From Armatimonas sp043757465 (lineage in GTDB: Bacteria; Armatimonadota; Armatimonadia; Armatimonadales; Armatimonadaceae): a stretch of 24,166 nucleotides of DNA. Shown piece by piece: positions 7,134 through 15,080 of the stretch; within the stretch, counting starts at the first letter, position 1, and the number at the start of each line of letters is the position of its first letter. The notes under the pieces are model-generated. The model did no database searches and was not told where the DNA came from. It saw only the letters and a list, made by a program, of their open reading frames with translations. Where the stretch lies: NCBI RefSeq assembly GCF_043757465.1, contig NZ_JAYVPL010000065.1, forward strand, positions 1 to 24,166, read 5' to 3'. Both the position numbers and the translations under genes were made by a program.

Positions 7134-7540
7134 CCAGGGCTATTGCGCTGATTGCATGCGTTCCGGGCTACGAGGCCATTGCGCAGAACCTAACGCGCCG
7201 CACGGTTCGTTATGTCCCAGAGCTTAGTGACCGGGGGCAGGCGACGCTGACAGGTGTGATTTTGATTGGCCCCGAGGCGCTTTTAGGCAGTGTGGTGGGC
7301 CTGGCGGAGACACTGGTACACGAGGAGTTTCACACGCGGCAGAATCACTTGCTCAAGACCCACTCGTTCTGGAGCGGTGTCTTTACCCGAACCCCCGTGA
7401 TGGCCCGCTACGAGCGCCCTGCCTACCAGGCCGCGCTGGATTTTCTCGCCGTGCTAGCCGTTTCGCACCCGGAGCACGCCGGCGAAGCCCACGCCGAAGC
7501 GGAGGCCGTTCAATCGAGCTACACCGCCCTCTATGAATAA
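7109..7540 (+). CDS. Small protein with HExxH zinc-metallopeptidase-like motif
   Basis: Encodes 143 residues from ATG 7109, with GGAGA just upstream, and overlaps the TPR lipoprotein gene by 25 bp in another frame, implying coupled translation. Residues 67-76 (ETLVHEEFHT) contain H71-E72-x-x-H75, the classical zinc-binding and catalytic pattern. A candidate third ligand is E102 in YERPAYQAAL, 27 residues after H75, which fits gluzincin spacing. H80 is nearby. There is no signal peptide; the N-terminal segment (TRAIALIACVPG) is mildly hydrophobic. The fold beyond the motif is not recognised. It may be a small peptidase or a catalytically silent relative. The coupling suggests a job tied to the TPR lipoprotein, which is inference. 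Confidence 0.7.
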   Translation: MAQEALEITRAIALIACVPGYEAIAQNLTRRTVRYVPELSDRGQATLTGVILIGPEALLGSVVGLAETLVHEEFHTRQNHLLKTHSFWSGVFTRTPVMARYERPAYQAALDFLAVLAVSHPEHAGEAHAEAEAVQSSYTALYE

Positions 7541-7628
7541 GGGACTCTCCAAGTTTAAACTCCTCCATTGAATGGGAATAACCTGTTAGTAGCAACAAGA
7601 CGTTCGCCAAAATCAATACCATCGCCAA

Positions 7629-7813
7629 AAACGGTTGGCTTGTGAGAGTGTTTCGCGCTATCTTGCTGGTGCTCACACGACACATCGACTTCGTGTTCAC
7701 CTTGTTTGGACACCCAAGTATCGTCGGCGTGTATTGGTCAGACGGAGGAGTGCGTGATTCGCCGCTACATCCAAGACTAGGGTAAGACAAACCAGAACCC
7801 GACTCTTTTTTAA
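7629..7813 (+). pseudogene. Decayed IS200/IS605-type tnpA remnant with internal deletion
   Basis: The frame through 7653-7757 reads RYLAGAHTTHRLRVHLVWTP followed by KYRRRVLV and soon a TGA. HLVWTPKYRRRVL is the hallmark N-terminal motif of the IS200/IS605 HUH transposase TnpA. The next frame (7748-7813) reads ECVIRRYIQD, a TAG, then GKTNQNPTLF and a TAA; IRRYI matches the usual C-terminal helix of TnpA. About 70-80 central residues, including the catalytic HUH and Tyr, are missing. No in-frame start is visible. The remnant is non-functional. Upstream, AGTTTAAACT (7552-7561) and CCATT-G-AATGG (7565-7575) are palindromic and could be worn end structures. Nothing else coding is visible in 7541-7913. 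Confidence 0.75.
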
Positions 7814-7882
7814 GCTGATGGATCAGTGCTCGGCCTGCAAGAAAGTGAGAACTCTTGAGGCTTTTGTGGTGTCCGCTTTCAA

Positions 7883-7910
7883 TAAAAAGCTCCGGCCTTT
7901 AGGCCGGAGT
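7883..7910 (-). terminator. Intrinsic terminator of the metal-efflux block
   Basis: On the minus strand CTCCGGCC and GGCCGGAG (7902-7909 and 7890-7897) form a perfect 8-bp GC-rich stem with a 4-base loop, followed by CTTTTTATT. It begins 4 bases after the czcA-like stop codon. Confidence 0.92.
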
Positions 7911-7913
7911 ATT

Positions 7914-10900
7914 TTACTTTTCTCTCAGGACTTCGGCATGGTCGCGCATTCGAGCGCCTCTTTCCGACCAGGCGTAGAGCGTCGGGAGGACGATCAGAGT
8001 CAAGAGTGTGGCCGAGATCAGGCCGCCAATGACGACCGTGGCGAGCGGCTTCTGCACCTCGGCTCCCGCGCCCGTGGCAAGCGCCATCGGCAGGAACCCG
8101 ATGCCCGCGACACTCGCGGTCATCAGAACGGGCCGTAGCCGGGCGACGGCTCCTTCAACCACCGCTTCCTTCAGCTCTTTTCCGTCGCGGCGCAGGTCGT
8201 TGATGAAGCTGACCAAGACCACGCCGTTTAGCACTGCGATTCCCGCCAGCGCGATAAAGCCGATACCCGCTGAGATGGAGAAGGGCATCCCGCGCAGAAA
8301 GAGTGCGAAGACGCCGCCGGTGACGGCAAGGGGAATCCCGGTGAAGACAAGCAAGGCTTGCTTCAGGCTTCCGAAGGTCGTGTAGAGCAAGAAGAAGATC
8401 AAGAGAAACGCCAGCGGCGTCACGATGGCGAGCCGCGCCCGCCCGCTCTGGAGCTGCTCGAACGTGCCCGCGTACTCCAGCCGGTAGCCAGTCGGAATCT
8501 TGTAGTCTTTATCCAGCTTCTTTTTTACGTCCTCGGCGAGCGAGCCTAAGTCCCGCCCCCGGACGTTGGATTGAACCGTGATGCGCCGCTGGCCGTTCTC
8601 GCGGGAGATCTGCACCGGCCCTTCTGACTGCGCGATTTTAGCAAGCTGGGAGAGCGGAACGTGCCCGCCGCCTGCAACCGCGACGGAGATCTGTCCAATC
8701 GCCTCAGGCGTGGCGCGGAACCTTTCTTCCAGCCGTACCGAGACATCCACTCGCGTCGCGCCGTCGGAGAGGGTGGTGGCGACTTGCCCTCCGACCGCCG
8801 CCGCGACCGTGGCGTTCACTTCCGCGATACGAACCCCGTAGCGTGCGATGGCGTCGCGGTCCAGCACGATCTGAAGCTGAGGAAGCCCCTGAGTCGTCTC
8901 GCCGCGAACGTCCACCGCGCCGGGAACGCTCTCAATCAGTTTAGTCAGCTTGTCGGCCTCCGTGGCGAGAACCTGCGCGTCCGGGCCGAAGAGCTGCACG
9001 CCTAAATCCGAGCGCTGACCGACCCCGGCGAGAAGCTCGCCCATGCGCATCTGGATCGGCTGCGTCAGCGAGGTCGCGACGCCTGGCAGCTTGCCCAGCT
9101 CCGCCGCGACTTTCTCCACCAGCTCGTCTTTGGTCTTCGCTTTCTTCCACCGCGAGGGCGGAGTCAGATCAATCAAAATGTCCGTCTGATTAATCAGCAT
9201 CGGATCGGTGGCGACTTCGGGTCGTCCGATACGCGTCACGACTTCCTTGATCTCGTCGGGGAACTTCTTCTGGATAAATCTCTCGGCGACGCCTGCCCGC
9301 TCGATCACTTCGTCGAGCGAGATACTCGGCGCGTAGATCGCCTCGACGGCGATGGCTCCTTCGTCTAGCTGCGGCATGAACTCGCTCCCCAGGCGCGGGA
9401 ACAGCGCCAGCGCCAGCCCCAGCAGAGCGAGAGCAAGAACCACGGGAGCAATAGGAAGCCGCAGGGTTCGCTTGAGGAGCGGGCGGTAGGCTCTCTCCAG
9501 CGCATGAACGATAGGATTCTCTTTCTCCGAGCGCACCTTCAAAAAGAGTGAGCAGAGCGCGGGGATGAGAGTCAGCGAGAGTAGCAGAGCGCCGAAGAGC
9601 GCAAAGAGAACCGTCAGCCCCATCGGGCGAAACATCTTTCCCTCGACCCCGACCAGCGTGAGAATCGGGAGATAGGCCGCCATAATAATCACCACGCCAG
9701 CCAGTGACGGCTTCAGGACTTCTGCAGCGGCTTTGTAGATCAGCGCCTGCCGCTCGTCCTCGGTCAGATCGCGCCCGGCTTCGTGCCGCGCCTCCACCAA
9801 TCTACGGACGGTATTTTCGACAATGATCACCGCGCCGTCCACGATCAGGCCGAAGTCAATCGCGCCAAGGCTCATCAGGTTCGCCGAGACGTGAAATGTC
9901 TTCATTCCGATGATGGCAAAAAGCATCGCCAGCGGGATCACCGCCGAGACGATCAGCCCGGCACGAATCTGGAGTAGGAACAGAAATAGGACAACGACGA
10001 CGAGAACGCCGCCCTCGACTAAGTTTTTTATCGCCGTTTGAAGCGTCCGGTTAATCAGCTCCGCGCGGTCCAGAAAGCCTAAAAGCTTTGAGCCGGGAGG
10101 GAGGGACTTTTCAATCCGGCTCACCTTATCTTTCACGCGCTCCACCACGACGCGTCCGTTCTCCCCAATCAGTAAGAGGTTGATCGCGTAGACCTGCTCG
10201 CCCTGGCCGTTGGCGCTCATCGCGCCCTGACGAACCAGTGGCGCGTCGGCGATAGTGGCGACCTGAGCCAGTGTCACCGGCACGCCCTCGGGCGCTCCCA
10301 GCACGATCTTCGCTAAGTCCTCGGCCCCCTTGAGAGTCCCCACGCTCCGCACAAGCTGCTGCTCGCCGCCCTGTGAGATCGCCGCGCCGCCCGCGTTCTC
10401 ATTGGACTCGGCGACCGCTTTCACCACATCGGGAACCGAGAACCCGAACGACTGGAGCTTCTGCGGATCGAGCTGCACCTGAATCTGGCGCACCTCGCCG
10501 CCCCAGGTATTGACCTCGGCCAGCCCCGGCACGGAGAGAAGTGCGGGCCGCACCACCCAGTCCATGAGGCTGCGCCGCTCCATCAGCGAGAGATTCGGGT
10601 TGTCGAGGCGGGCGTAGTAGATCTCTCCCAGGCCCGTGCTGACCGGCCCCATCTCAGCTTTGACACCGGGAGGAAGCTGCTCTTTGGCTCCTTCGAGCCG
10701 CTGAGAGACCAGGTTGCGAATGAAGTAGAGGTCGGTGCCTTCGTCAAAAACTAAGACGATTTGGCTGAGGCCGAACTGCGAGATGGAGCGCGTTTCTTCC
10801 AAGTGGGGCAGTCCCGCCAGCGCGATTTCCAGCGGGAACGTGAGCTGGCGCTCGACCTCCTCGGCTCCGAGCGAGGGAGCTACCACATTGACCTGCACTT

Positions 10901-11036
10901 GGACATTGGTGATGTCCGGCACCGCGTCAATAGGTAGCTGCGTGGCGTTCCAGACACCAAGCCCGAATAACAAAAGCGACAGCATAAGAACCACGGCTCG
11001 CTGCTTGAGAGAAAACTTTACAATGGCTTCGATCAT
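7914..11036 (-). CDS. czcA: CzcA-family heavy-metal RND efflux permease
   Basis: The 1040-residue protein is a proton-driven inner-membrane pump of the HME-RND group, normal in length. The N-terminal TM helix (about 12-30) is followed by the pore-domain opening PIDAVPDITNVQVQV. TM4 carries DFGLIVDGAVIIVEN with D394, D400 and E407, the same spacing as the essential D402, D408 and E415 of Cupriavidus CzcA, so export of divalent cations such as Zn, Cd, Co or Ni is expected. It lacks the CusA-type TM4 pattern. ATG 11036 lies 4 bp after the adaptor's stop with AGAGGAA upstream. It is the last gene of the block. Exact metal cannot be read from sequence. Confidence 0.95.
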   Translation of the reverse strand: MIEAIVKFSLKQRAVVLMLSLLLFGLGVWNATQLPIDAVPDITNVQVQVNVVAPSLGAEEVERQLTFPLEIALAGLPHLEETRSISQFGLSQIVLVFDEGTDLYFIRNLVSQRLEGAKEQLPPGVKAEMGPVSTGLGEIYYARLDNPNLSLMERRSLMDWVVRPALLSVPGLAEVNTWGGEVRQIQVQLDPQKLQSFGFSVPDVVKAVAESNENAGGAAISQGGEQQLVRSVGTLKGAEDLAKIVLGAPEGVPVTLAQVATIADAPLVRQGAMSANGQGEQVYAINLLLIGENGRVVVERVKDKVSRIEKSLPPGSKLLGFLDRAELINRTLQTAIKNLVEGGVLVVVVLFLFLLQIRAGLIVSAVIPLAMLFAIIGMKTFHVSANLMSLGAIDFGLIVDGAVIIVENTVRRLVEARHEAGRDLTEDERQALIYKAAAEVLKPSLAGVVIIMAAYLPILTLVGVEGKMFRPMGLTVLFALFGALLLSLTLIPALCSLFLKVRSEKENPIVHALERAYRPLLKRTLRLPIAPVVLALALLGLALALFPRLGSEFMPQLDEGAIAVEAIYAPSISLDEVIERAGVAERFIQKKFPDEIKEVVTRIGRPEVATDPMLINQTDILIDLTPPSRWKKAKTKDELVEKVAAELGKLPGVATSLTQPIQMRMGELLAGVGQRSDLGVQLFGPDAQVLATEADKLTKLIESVPGAVDVRGETTQGLPQLQIVLDRDAIARYGVRIAEVNATVAAAVGGQVATTLSDGATRVDVSVRLEERFRATPEAIGQISVAVAGGGHVPLSQLAKIAQSEGPVQISRENGQRRITVQSNVRGRDLGSLAEDVKKKLDKDYKIPTGYRLEYAGTFEQLQSGRARLAIVTPLAFLLIFFLLYTTFGSLKQALLVFTGIPLAVTGGVFALFLRGMPFSISAGIGFIALAGIAVLNGVVLVSFINDLRRDGKELKEAVVEGAVARLRPVLMTASVAGIGFLPMALATGAGAEVQKPLATVVIGGLISATLLTLIVLPTLYAWSERGARMRDHAEVLREK

Positions 11037-11040
11037 GACT

Positions 11041-12639
11041 CTATTCCTCTCCCAACTCGCTCTTCATGGCCTGCGACTTGACCAGAAAAGCATTCTTGCC
11101 GACGAATTTTTCGCCCGGCTTCAACCCCGAGAGAATCGTTGTCCTGCCGTCTTGAGTCGTACCAACGCGCACTTCCCGAGGCGCGAACTCGCCTGCTTTC
11201 TCCCCGGAGACAAAGACAACTTTCTTACCATTCACCGTTTGCACGGCACCCGCAGGCACGGCTAGAATGCGCTCGCTGGCACGGGAGATCTTCGCCGTGA
11301 CGGGCAGACCGGGGCGCAGTCGTCCGGCGCGGTTGTCCACACGCACTCGAACCTTCACCGAGCGGGTCTTTTCGTCCGCCGCCTCGCCGAGTCGCTCGAT
11401 AACCCCCGAGACGGTTCGGCCCTCGATAGTGAGAGTGACGCTCTGACCGGGACGTACGCGGGGCAGGTCGGCGGGGAAGAGAGCGAGCTGCGCGAAAAGT
11501 ACGGTTGGATTCACTAGGGTGAGAATCGGCTCACCCGCCATAACCGTCTGTCCGAGCGTCGCCTTGCGCTCCCGAACTCGCCCGGCGAACGGGGCTTTGA
11601 CGGGAATGGAGTGGTTGTCGCCGGGCTGACCGCCCAGAAGCTGCACATCGTCGAGAGCGCCCTCGGCATTGACTCGCGCCTGGGCGACTGTAGCTTCCGC
11701 TTCGGCGACTTCACGGCTGGTGAGAAAGCCCCCCTTGTAGATGGCCTCACCACGCTTGAGCGCCTGCCGCGCCAACTCAAGCTGCCGGACACTCGTTTCC
11801 ATGGCCTTTTCCGCGCCGTCTCGTTTTGCCTTCGCGCTCTCGATGCTTGCGAGAAGCTCCTCGCGTTTCGCTTGTGTGGCGCGGATCTCGGCCAGCGCGT
11901 GTTCGCGCTCGGCTCTGGCTTTGGTTACGTGTGCCAGCGCACCTTCGTGCTCCTGGCGTGAGACAAGCTGCGCGGTGAGGAGGCGCTCACTTCGAGCCGC
12001 TTGCTTCTCCGCCAGCTCCACCTGACTTGCAGCCAGTACCTCGGCAGTTTTCGCCTGCTCGATCACCGACTCGTGGGAAATGAGCCGACTCTTTGCTTCT
12101 GCCAGCACTGCCTCGGCGGTGCGCACTTCGCTTCGGGCACGCTCTTGAATTGCTCCAGCATCCGTTTCTTGTTTACGCGCCTCTTCCACACCGGGTCGCC
12201 CGTAGGCTCCGAGTCCGGCGAGCTTGCGGCGACGCGCCAGATCGCTCTCGGCGGCTTGAAGGCGCTTGAGGGCAAGAGTATGGTTTAGCTGCGCCTCGTG
12301 GAGTTTCTCGCTCTCGACGATGGCAACGACACTTCCCGAGGCAACCGTGTCCCCAATGCCGGGAGTGAGGCGAATGATCTTTCCCTCGACTCGCGCTGTG
12401 ATAATGGCGGTGGCGGAAGGGTCTGCCTCCAGCGTCCCGGTGACAGTGAGCCGCTCGCTCGATTCGCTCTCTTTTGCCGTCTCGACACCGAGCTGAGCAA
12501 GCTGGAGAGTTTCTTTCTCGAAAGTTACCGTTGTACTGCTTTCTTCGGGCTTTGCTTCTTCTTTGACAGTCTCTTCTGTGGGCCTCTGGCACCCGGCAAG
12601 CATCAATAATGCAATGCTCGCGAAAATAGCTCTGTTCAT
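11041..12639 (-). CDS. czcB: CzcB-like periplasmic adaptor lipoprotein
   Basis: The product has 532 residues. MNRAIFASIALLMLAGC is a lipoprotein signal with lipobox LAGC and lipidated C17. The lipoyl half (about 75-110, including ARVEGKIIRLTPGIGDTV) is followed by a long Glu- and Ala-rich alpha-hairpin (about 112-335). The other lipoyl half (PVKAPFAGRVRERKATLGQT, about 345-370) and beta-barrel (LFPADLPRVRPGQSVTLTIE) come next, then the membrane-proximal domain. It joins the CzcA-like pump to the CzcC-like channel. It overlaps the upstream czcC-like gene by 4 bp (ATGA). No His-rich metal-binding N-terminus of the classic CzcB type is present, and the hairpin is longer than in CzcB, closer to TolC-docking adaptors. 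Confidence 0.9.
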   Translation of the reverse strand: MNRAIFASIALLMLAGCQRPTEETVKEEAKPEESSTTVTFEKETLQLAQLGVETAKESESSERLTVTGTLEADPSATAIITARVEGKIIRLTPGIGDTVASGSVVAIVESEKLHEAQLNHTLALKRLQAAESDLARRRKLAGLGAYGRPGVEEARKQETDAGAIQERARSEVRTAEAVLAEAKSRLISHESVIEQAKTAEVLAASQVELAEKQAARSERLLTAQLVSRQEHEGALAHVTKARAEREHALAEIRATQAKREELLASIESAKAKRDGAEKAMETSVRQLELARQALKRGEAIYKGGFLTSREVAEAEATVAQARVNAEGALDDVQLLGGQPGDNHSIPVKAPFAGRVRERKATLGQTVMAGEPILTLVNPTVLFAQLALFPADLPRVRPGQSVTLTIEGRTVSGVIERLGEAADEKTRSVKVRVRVDNRAGRLRPGLPVTAKISRASERILAVPAGAVQTVNGKKVVFVSGEKAGEFAPREVRVGTTQDGRTTILSGLKPGEKFVGKNAFLVKSQAMKSELGEE

Positions 12640-13862
12640 AGTTTTGTTTCTCCAAGTGTGACGGGGAACGCGGCGGTGGCGCGTTCGATTTCGATTTGCG
12701 CGAGGCTGGCATCGGCCTGGGCCTGGGCGTAGTCAGCGAGCGTTGCGCGGTAGGAACGCTGCGCCTCCAGCACAGAAAGCAAGGCTGTTTTGCCCTCCTC
12801 GAAGCCGACCTTGCTGGCGGCGAGCAGCTTTCTGGCTTGCTCCAGCGCGGGGCCAAACGAGGTCAGGACGCTCTGCGCGGCGCTCTGCCTTGCATAGGCT
12901 TGGGCAACTTCCTGCCGAACTTGCTGGCGAGCTGCCTCGATCCGATCCGACTGAGCAAGCGCGGCGGCTTCACTCTGCTGGATACGGCTCTTTCGATTTC
13001 CCCAGTCAATCAGCGGGAGTCGAATGGCAACGGAGAAACCGTAGTCCTTCGACGTGGCTCGGCGCGTGACGAGCTGCTGGGCGCGCAGCTGGGGCGCGAT
13101 ATCGGGCTTACCCTCGGCGCGAGCGAGCGCCCCGTCTTGGCGAAGCGATTCCAATGTCGCCGCCTCAATGGTTATTTCCGTTCGGGCTGCGAGTGCCTGG
13201 GTTGTGGCAAGCTCCAGCGAGGCCAGCTCTATCTTCGTGCGCGGTAGCTCCAGCACAGAAACCATTGCATCTGGCTTCAGTCCGAGCAGCGTACTCAGCG
13301 CCGCTTCGGCGCTTTTTACCCGCCCCTCGGCGAGCGTGACCTGTTGCCCGGCGCGAGCGACTTCGAGGCCGGTCTGAGCCAGATCAATACCAGGGCGGCT
13401 TCCTAGCTCGACCTGCTTTTGAGCAATCCGGTCTAAAGTTGTCGCATTCTCTAGGGAGTCTTTGGCGACGGAGAGTAGCTGACGCTCCCGCCAGAGCTGG
13501 ACATACGCTGTCCTGACCAGGGCGACGACCTCACGCACTTCAGCCGTCGCGTGGGCGGAAACTCCCTGCGCTTGTGCAGTCGCTTGCTTTGTGCGGGCCG
13601 CTCGCGCTCCGTTGATCTCCAGTGGCTGAGTGAGAAGCAGCTCCTCCGTCGTGCCATTGATGGCTCCAAGCGCCGGGCTGACCAGGAACTCGGGGTTTGC
13701 GAGCGCCCTTGCGGAGCGAATGCCCAGCCGGGCCGCAAGGGCTTCTTTTTTCGCTGCCAGAACACGCGGGTTATGCAGCAGTGCCGCTTGCACCGCCGAA
13801 TCTACGGTGAGTGGTGCTACATCTTGGTGTAAGCGATGTAAGGTTATGGGAATAGGTAACAA
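12636..13862 (-). CDS. czcC: CzcC/TolC-type outer-membrane efflux protein
   Basis: The protein has two OEP repeats of long amphipathic helices with short beta strands: the first from about residue 20 (LTVDSAVQAALLHNPRVLAA), the second with FSVAIRLPLIDWGNRKSRIQ. This is the standard plan of outer-membrane channels of RND pumps. I prefer the TTG at 13862, with a perfect AGGAGG 5 bases upstream (408 residues), over the TTG at 13922 (428 residues), which has no Shine-Dalgarno. Neither version opens with a clear Sec signal peptide, which is odd for an outer-membrane protein. The 3' end overlaps the adaptor start by 4 bp; the stop of the Cys-rich gene upstream is 70 bp away. Confidence 0.88.
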   Translation of the reverse strand: MLPIPITLHRLHQDVAPLTVDSAVQAALLHNPRVLAAKKEALAARLGIRSARALANPEFLVSPALGAINGTTEELLLTQPLEINGARAARTKQATAQAQGVSAHATAEVREVVALVRTAYVQLWRERQLLSVAKDSLENATTLDRIAQKQVELGSRPGIDLAQTGLEVARAGQQVTLAEGRVKSAEAALSTLLGLKPDAMVSVLELPRTKIELASLELATTQALAARTEITIEAATLESLRQDGALARAEGKPDIAPQLRAQQLVTRRATSKDYGFSVAIRLPLIDWGNRKSRIQQSEAAALAQSDRIEAARQQVRQEVAQAYARQSAAQSVLTSFGPALEQARKLLAASKVGFEEGKTALLSVLEAQRSYRATLADYAQAQADASLAQIEIERATAAFPVTLGETKL

Positions 13863-13867
13863 AAATG

Positions 13868-13873
13868 CCTCCT
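13868..13873 (-). promoter_or_regulatory. Perfect Shine-Dalgarno that decides the czcC-like start
   Basis: The minus strand reads AGGAGG, then CATTT, then TTG. This is the only full-consensus ribosome-binding site among nearby candidates and supports a non-ATG start at 13862. Confidence 0.7.
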
Positions 13874-13932
13874 GAAAAACGCAAGTCAACGAGCGGGTTA
13901 GAACAGGCTCGGAGACGAACAAAGATTCGTTT

Positions 13933-14379
13933 TCAGGAAGCGGGCGGAGCGCGAAGAGACGCAGAAAGAAGCGTAATGCTCACCGTCGGTGGACCGCGAT
14001 AGTCCGGGACGTATGCCCGGATCACAGGAGAGTATGCCGGAATCAGAGGGGAGACTGCGGGAGGAAGAGCGGCAAATACTGGCGTGGGAAGATGTATTAC
14101 TGCGGTAAGCGTTGAGTGCTGCTCGGCAACCGAGGAGAGGACAGGAGTGCAGCCACACTCGGCCTCACAGATCGAAGGCTGGTTTTGCGTGTTTTCGATT
14201 TTGCGGCAGTTGGCATCGTTTTTGGTGAGATCGGGCTGATCGCAGCAACACAAAGAAATACCACAGAACCGCCCATCACAGAACCAAGAAACCGTCGCGG
14301 CGAGCGAAGGCGCACTGGCAGAGAATGCCAGCAGAAGAGCTACCAGGATTTTGAAGGATGGGAGCCGGAGTCTTCGCAT
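13933..14379 (-). CDS. Cys-rich small secreted protein, YRGPP family, copy 2
   Basis: The 148-residue product starts with a signal peptide (about 1-28, LVALLLAFSASAPSLA) and then has nine cysteines between residues 34 and 77, including C44-C45-C46, suggesting metal binding. After a Pro-rich hydrophobic stretch comes YRGPP (127-131). The same plan (signal, clustered Cys pairs, hydrophobic segment, YRGPP near the end) is found in the gene at 23215, the first of the other pump set, so they are probable paralogues. The layout recalls the HYC_CC_PP proteins reported beside metal-efflux genes in Bacteroidota, but I cannot show homology. TATACT on the minus strand (14389-14394) ends 9 bases before the ATG and no Shine-Dalgarno is visible, so the message may be leaderless. 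Confidence 0.75.
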   Translation of the reverse strand: MRRLRLPSFKILVALLLAFSASAPSLAATVSWFCDGRFCGISLCCCDQPDLTKNDANCRKIENTQNQPSICEAECGCTPVLSSVAEQHSTLTAVIHLPTPVFAALPPAVSPLIPAYSPVIRAYVPDYRGPPTVSITLLSASLRAPPAS

Positions 14380-14410
14380 TGATGCTTTAGTATACCTGTC
14401 TACGTTTTGC

Positions 14411-15079
14411 TTAGGGAGCCAGAGCTTCGCGCACCGCTTTCTCTATCTCGCCTATCTCGATTTTTCCGCTCCAGTGCTTCAGGATCTGCCCACCCTTGAC
14501 CAGCATCACAGAAGGCACGGATTTCACGCCCCAGTCTTTCCAGACCATGCCGTTGTCTAGCAAGATCGGGTAGGTGAACTTGACCTTGCTCTTGGCTAGG
14601 AAAGGAGTGACTTTCTTTGCGCCTTCGTCGTCAATGGAGATGCCAACGACTGTAAAGCCCTTGGCTGCGTACTTGTCTTGGAGCTTCTGCATATCGGGCA
14701 TGGCCTTGACGCAGGGAACGCACCAGGTCGCCCAGAAGTCCACGAGAACCAGCTTGCCCTTCAGCGATTCGAGGCTAACGGTCTCGCCTGTTGGGGTCTT
14801 GAGCGTGAACACAGGAGCGGAGCGCGGTACGGGAGCCGGGATAAAGACCTCGGGATCTTTGAGAAACTTTTCGACCTCCGCCTTGTTGCAAAAATAGTAG
14901 GTCTTGCCTTTGTAGGCTACGGCTCCGGCTGGCTTCTCCTCTTCGGATTCCCCGTTCTGGAAGCAGATAAAGCAGACCGCCTTCGCAGGGAGCTTGCCGG
15001 TGACGCGCTGGGCCTTCTCTTGGGCAAAGGCAGCAAGAGAAAGAACGAGAGCGGTTAGTGCCGCCAGTAGGTATTTCAT
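14411..15079 (-). CDS. YHS-like domain fused to TlpA/ResA-type thioredoxin
   Basis: Encodes 222 residues from ATG 15079, with GAGGAA about 10 bases upstream and a signal peptide (MKYLLAALTALVLSLAAFAQ); longer open frame upstream lacks these. Residues 33-80 resemble a metal-binding YHS domain: a C36-x-x-C39 pair, then YKGKTYYFCNKAEVEKFLKD with C64. Residues 84-222 are an AhpC/TSA-TlpA domain with the active site W-C120-V-P-C123 and cis-proline P189. The protein should be a periplasmic thiol-disulfide reductase that may keep cysteines of metal-binding partners reduced, such as the Cys-rich proteins in this block. It begins 1 bp after the stop of the upstream gene. Confidence 0.88.
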   Translation of the reverse strand: MKYLLAALTALVLSLAAFAQEKAQRVTGKLPAKAVCFICFQNGESEEEKPAGAVAYKGKTYYFCNKAEVEKFLKDPEVFIPAPVPRSAPVFTLKTPTGETVSLESLKGKLVLVDFWATWCVPCVKAMPDMQKLQDKYAAKGFTVVGISIDDEGAKKVTPFLAKSKVKFTYPILLDNGMVWKDWGVKSVPSVMLVKGGQILKHWSGKIEIGEIEKAVREALAP

Positions 15080-15080
15080 T

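Noticed and set aside
7383..7790. Minus-strand frame of 135 residues
   Set aside because: It overlaps the HEEFH gene antisense and the tnpA remnant, and has low-complexity Arg-rich shadow sequence.
7818..8138. Plus-strand frame starting MDQCSACKKV
   Set aside because: It runs through the terminator hairpin at 7883-7910 and antisense into the czcA-like gene; its later part has shadow composition.
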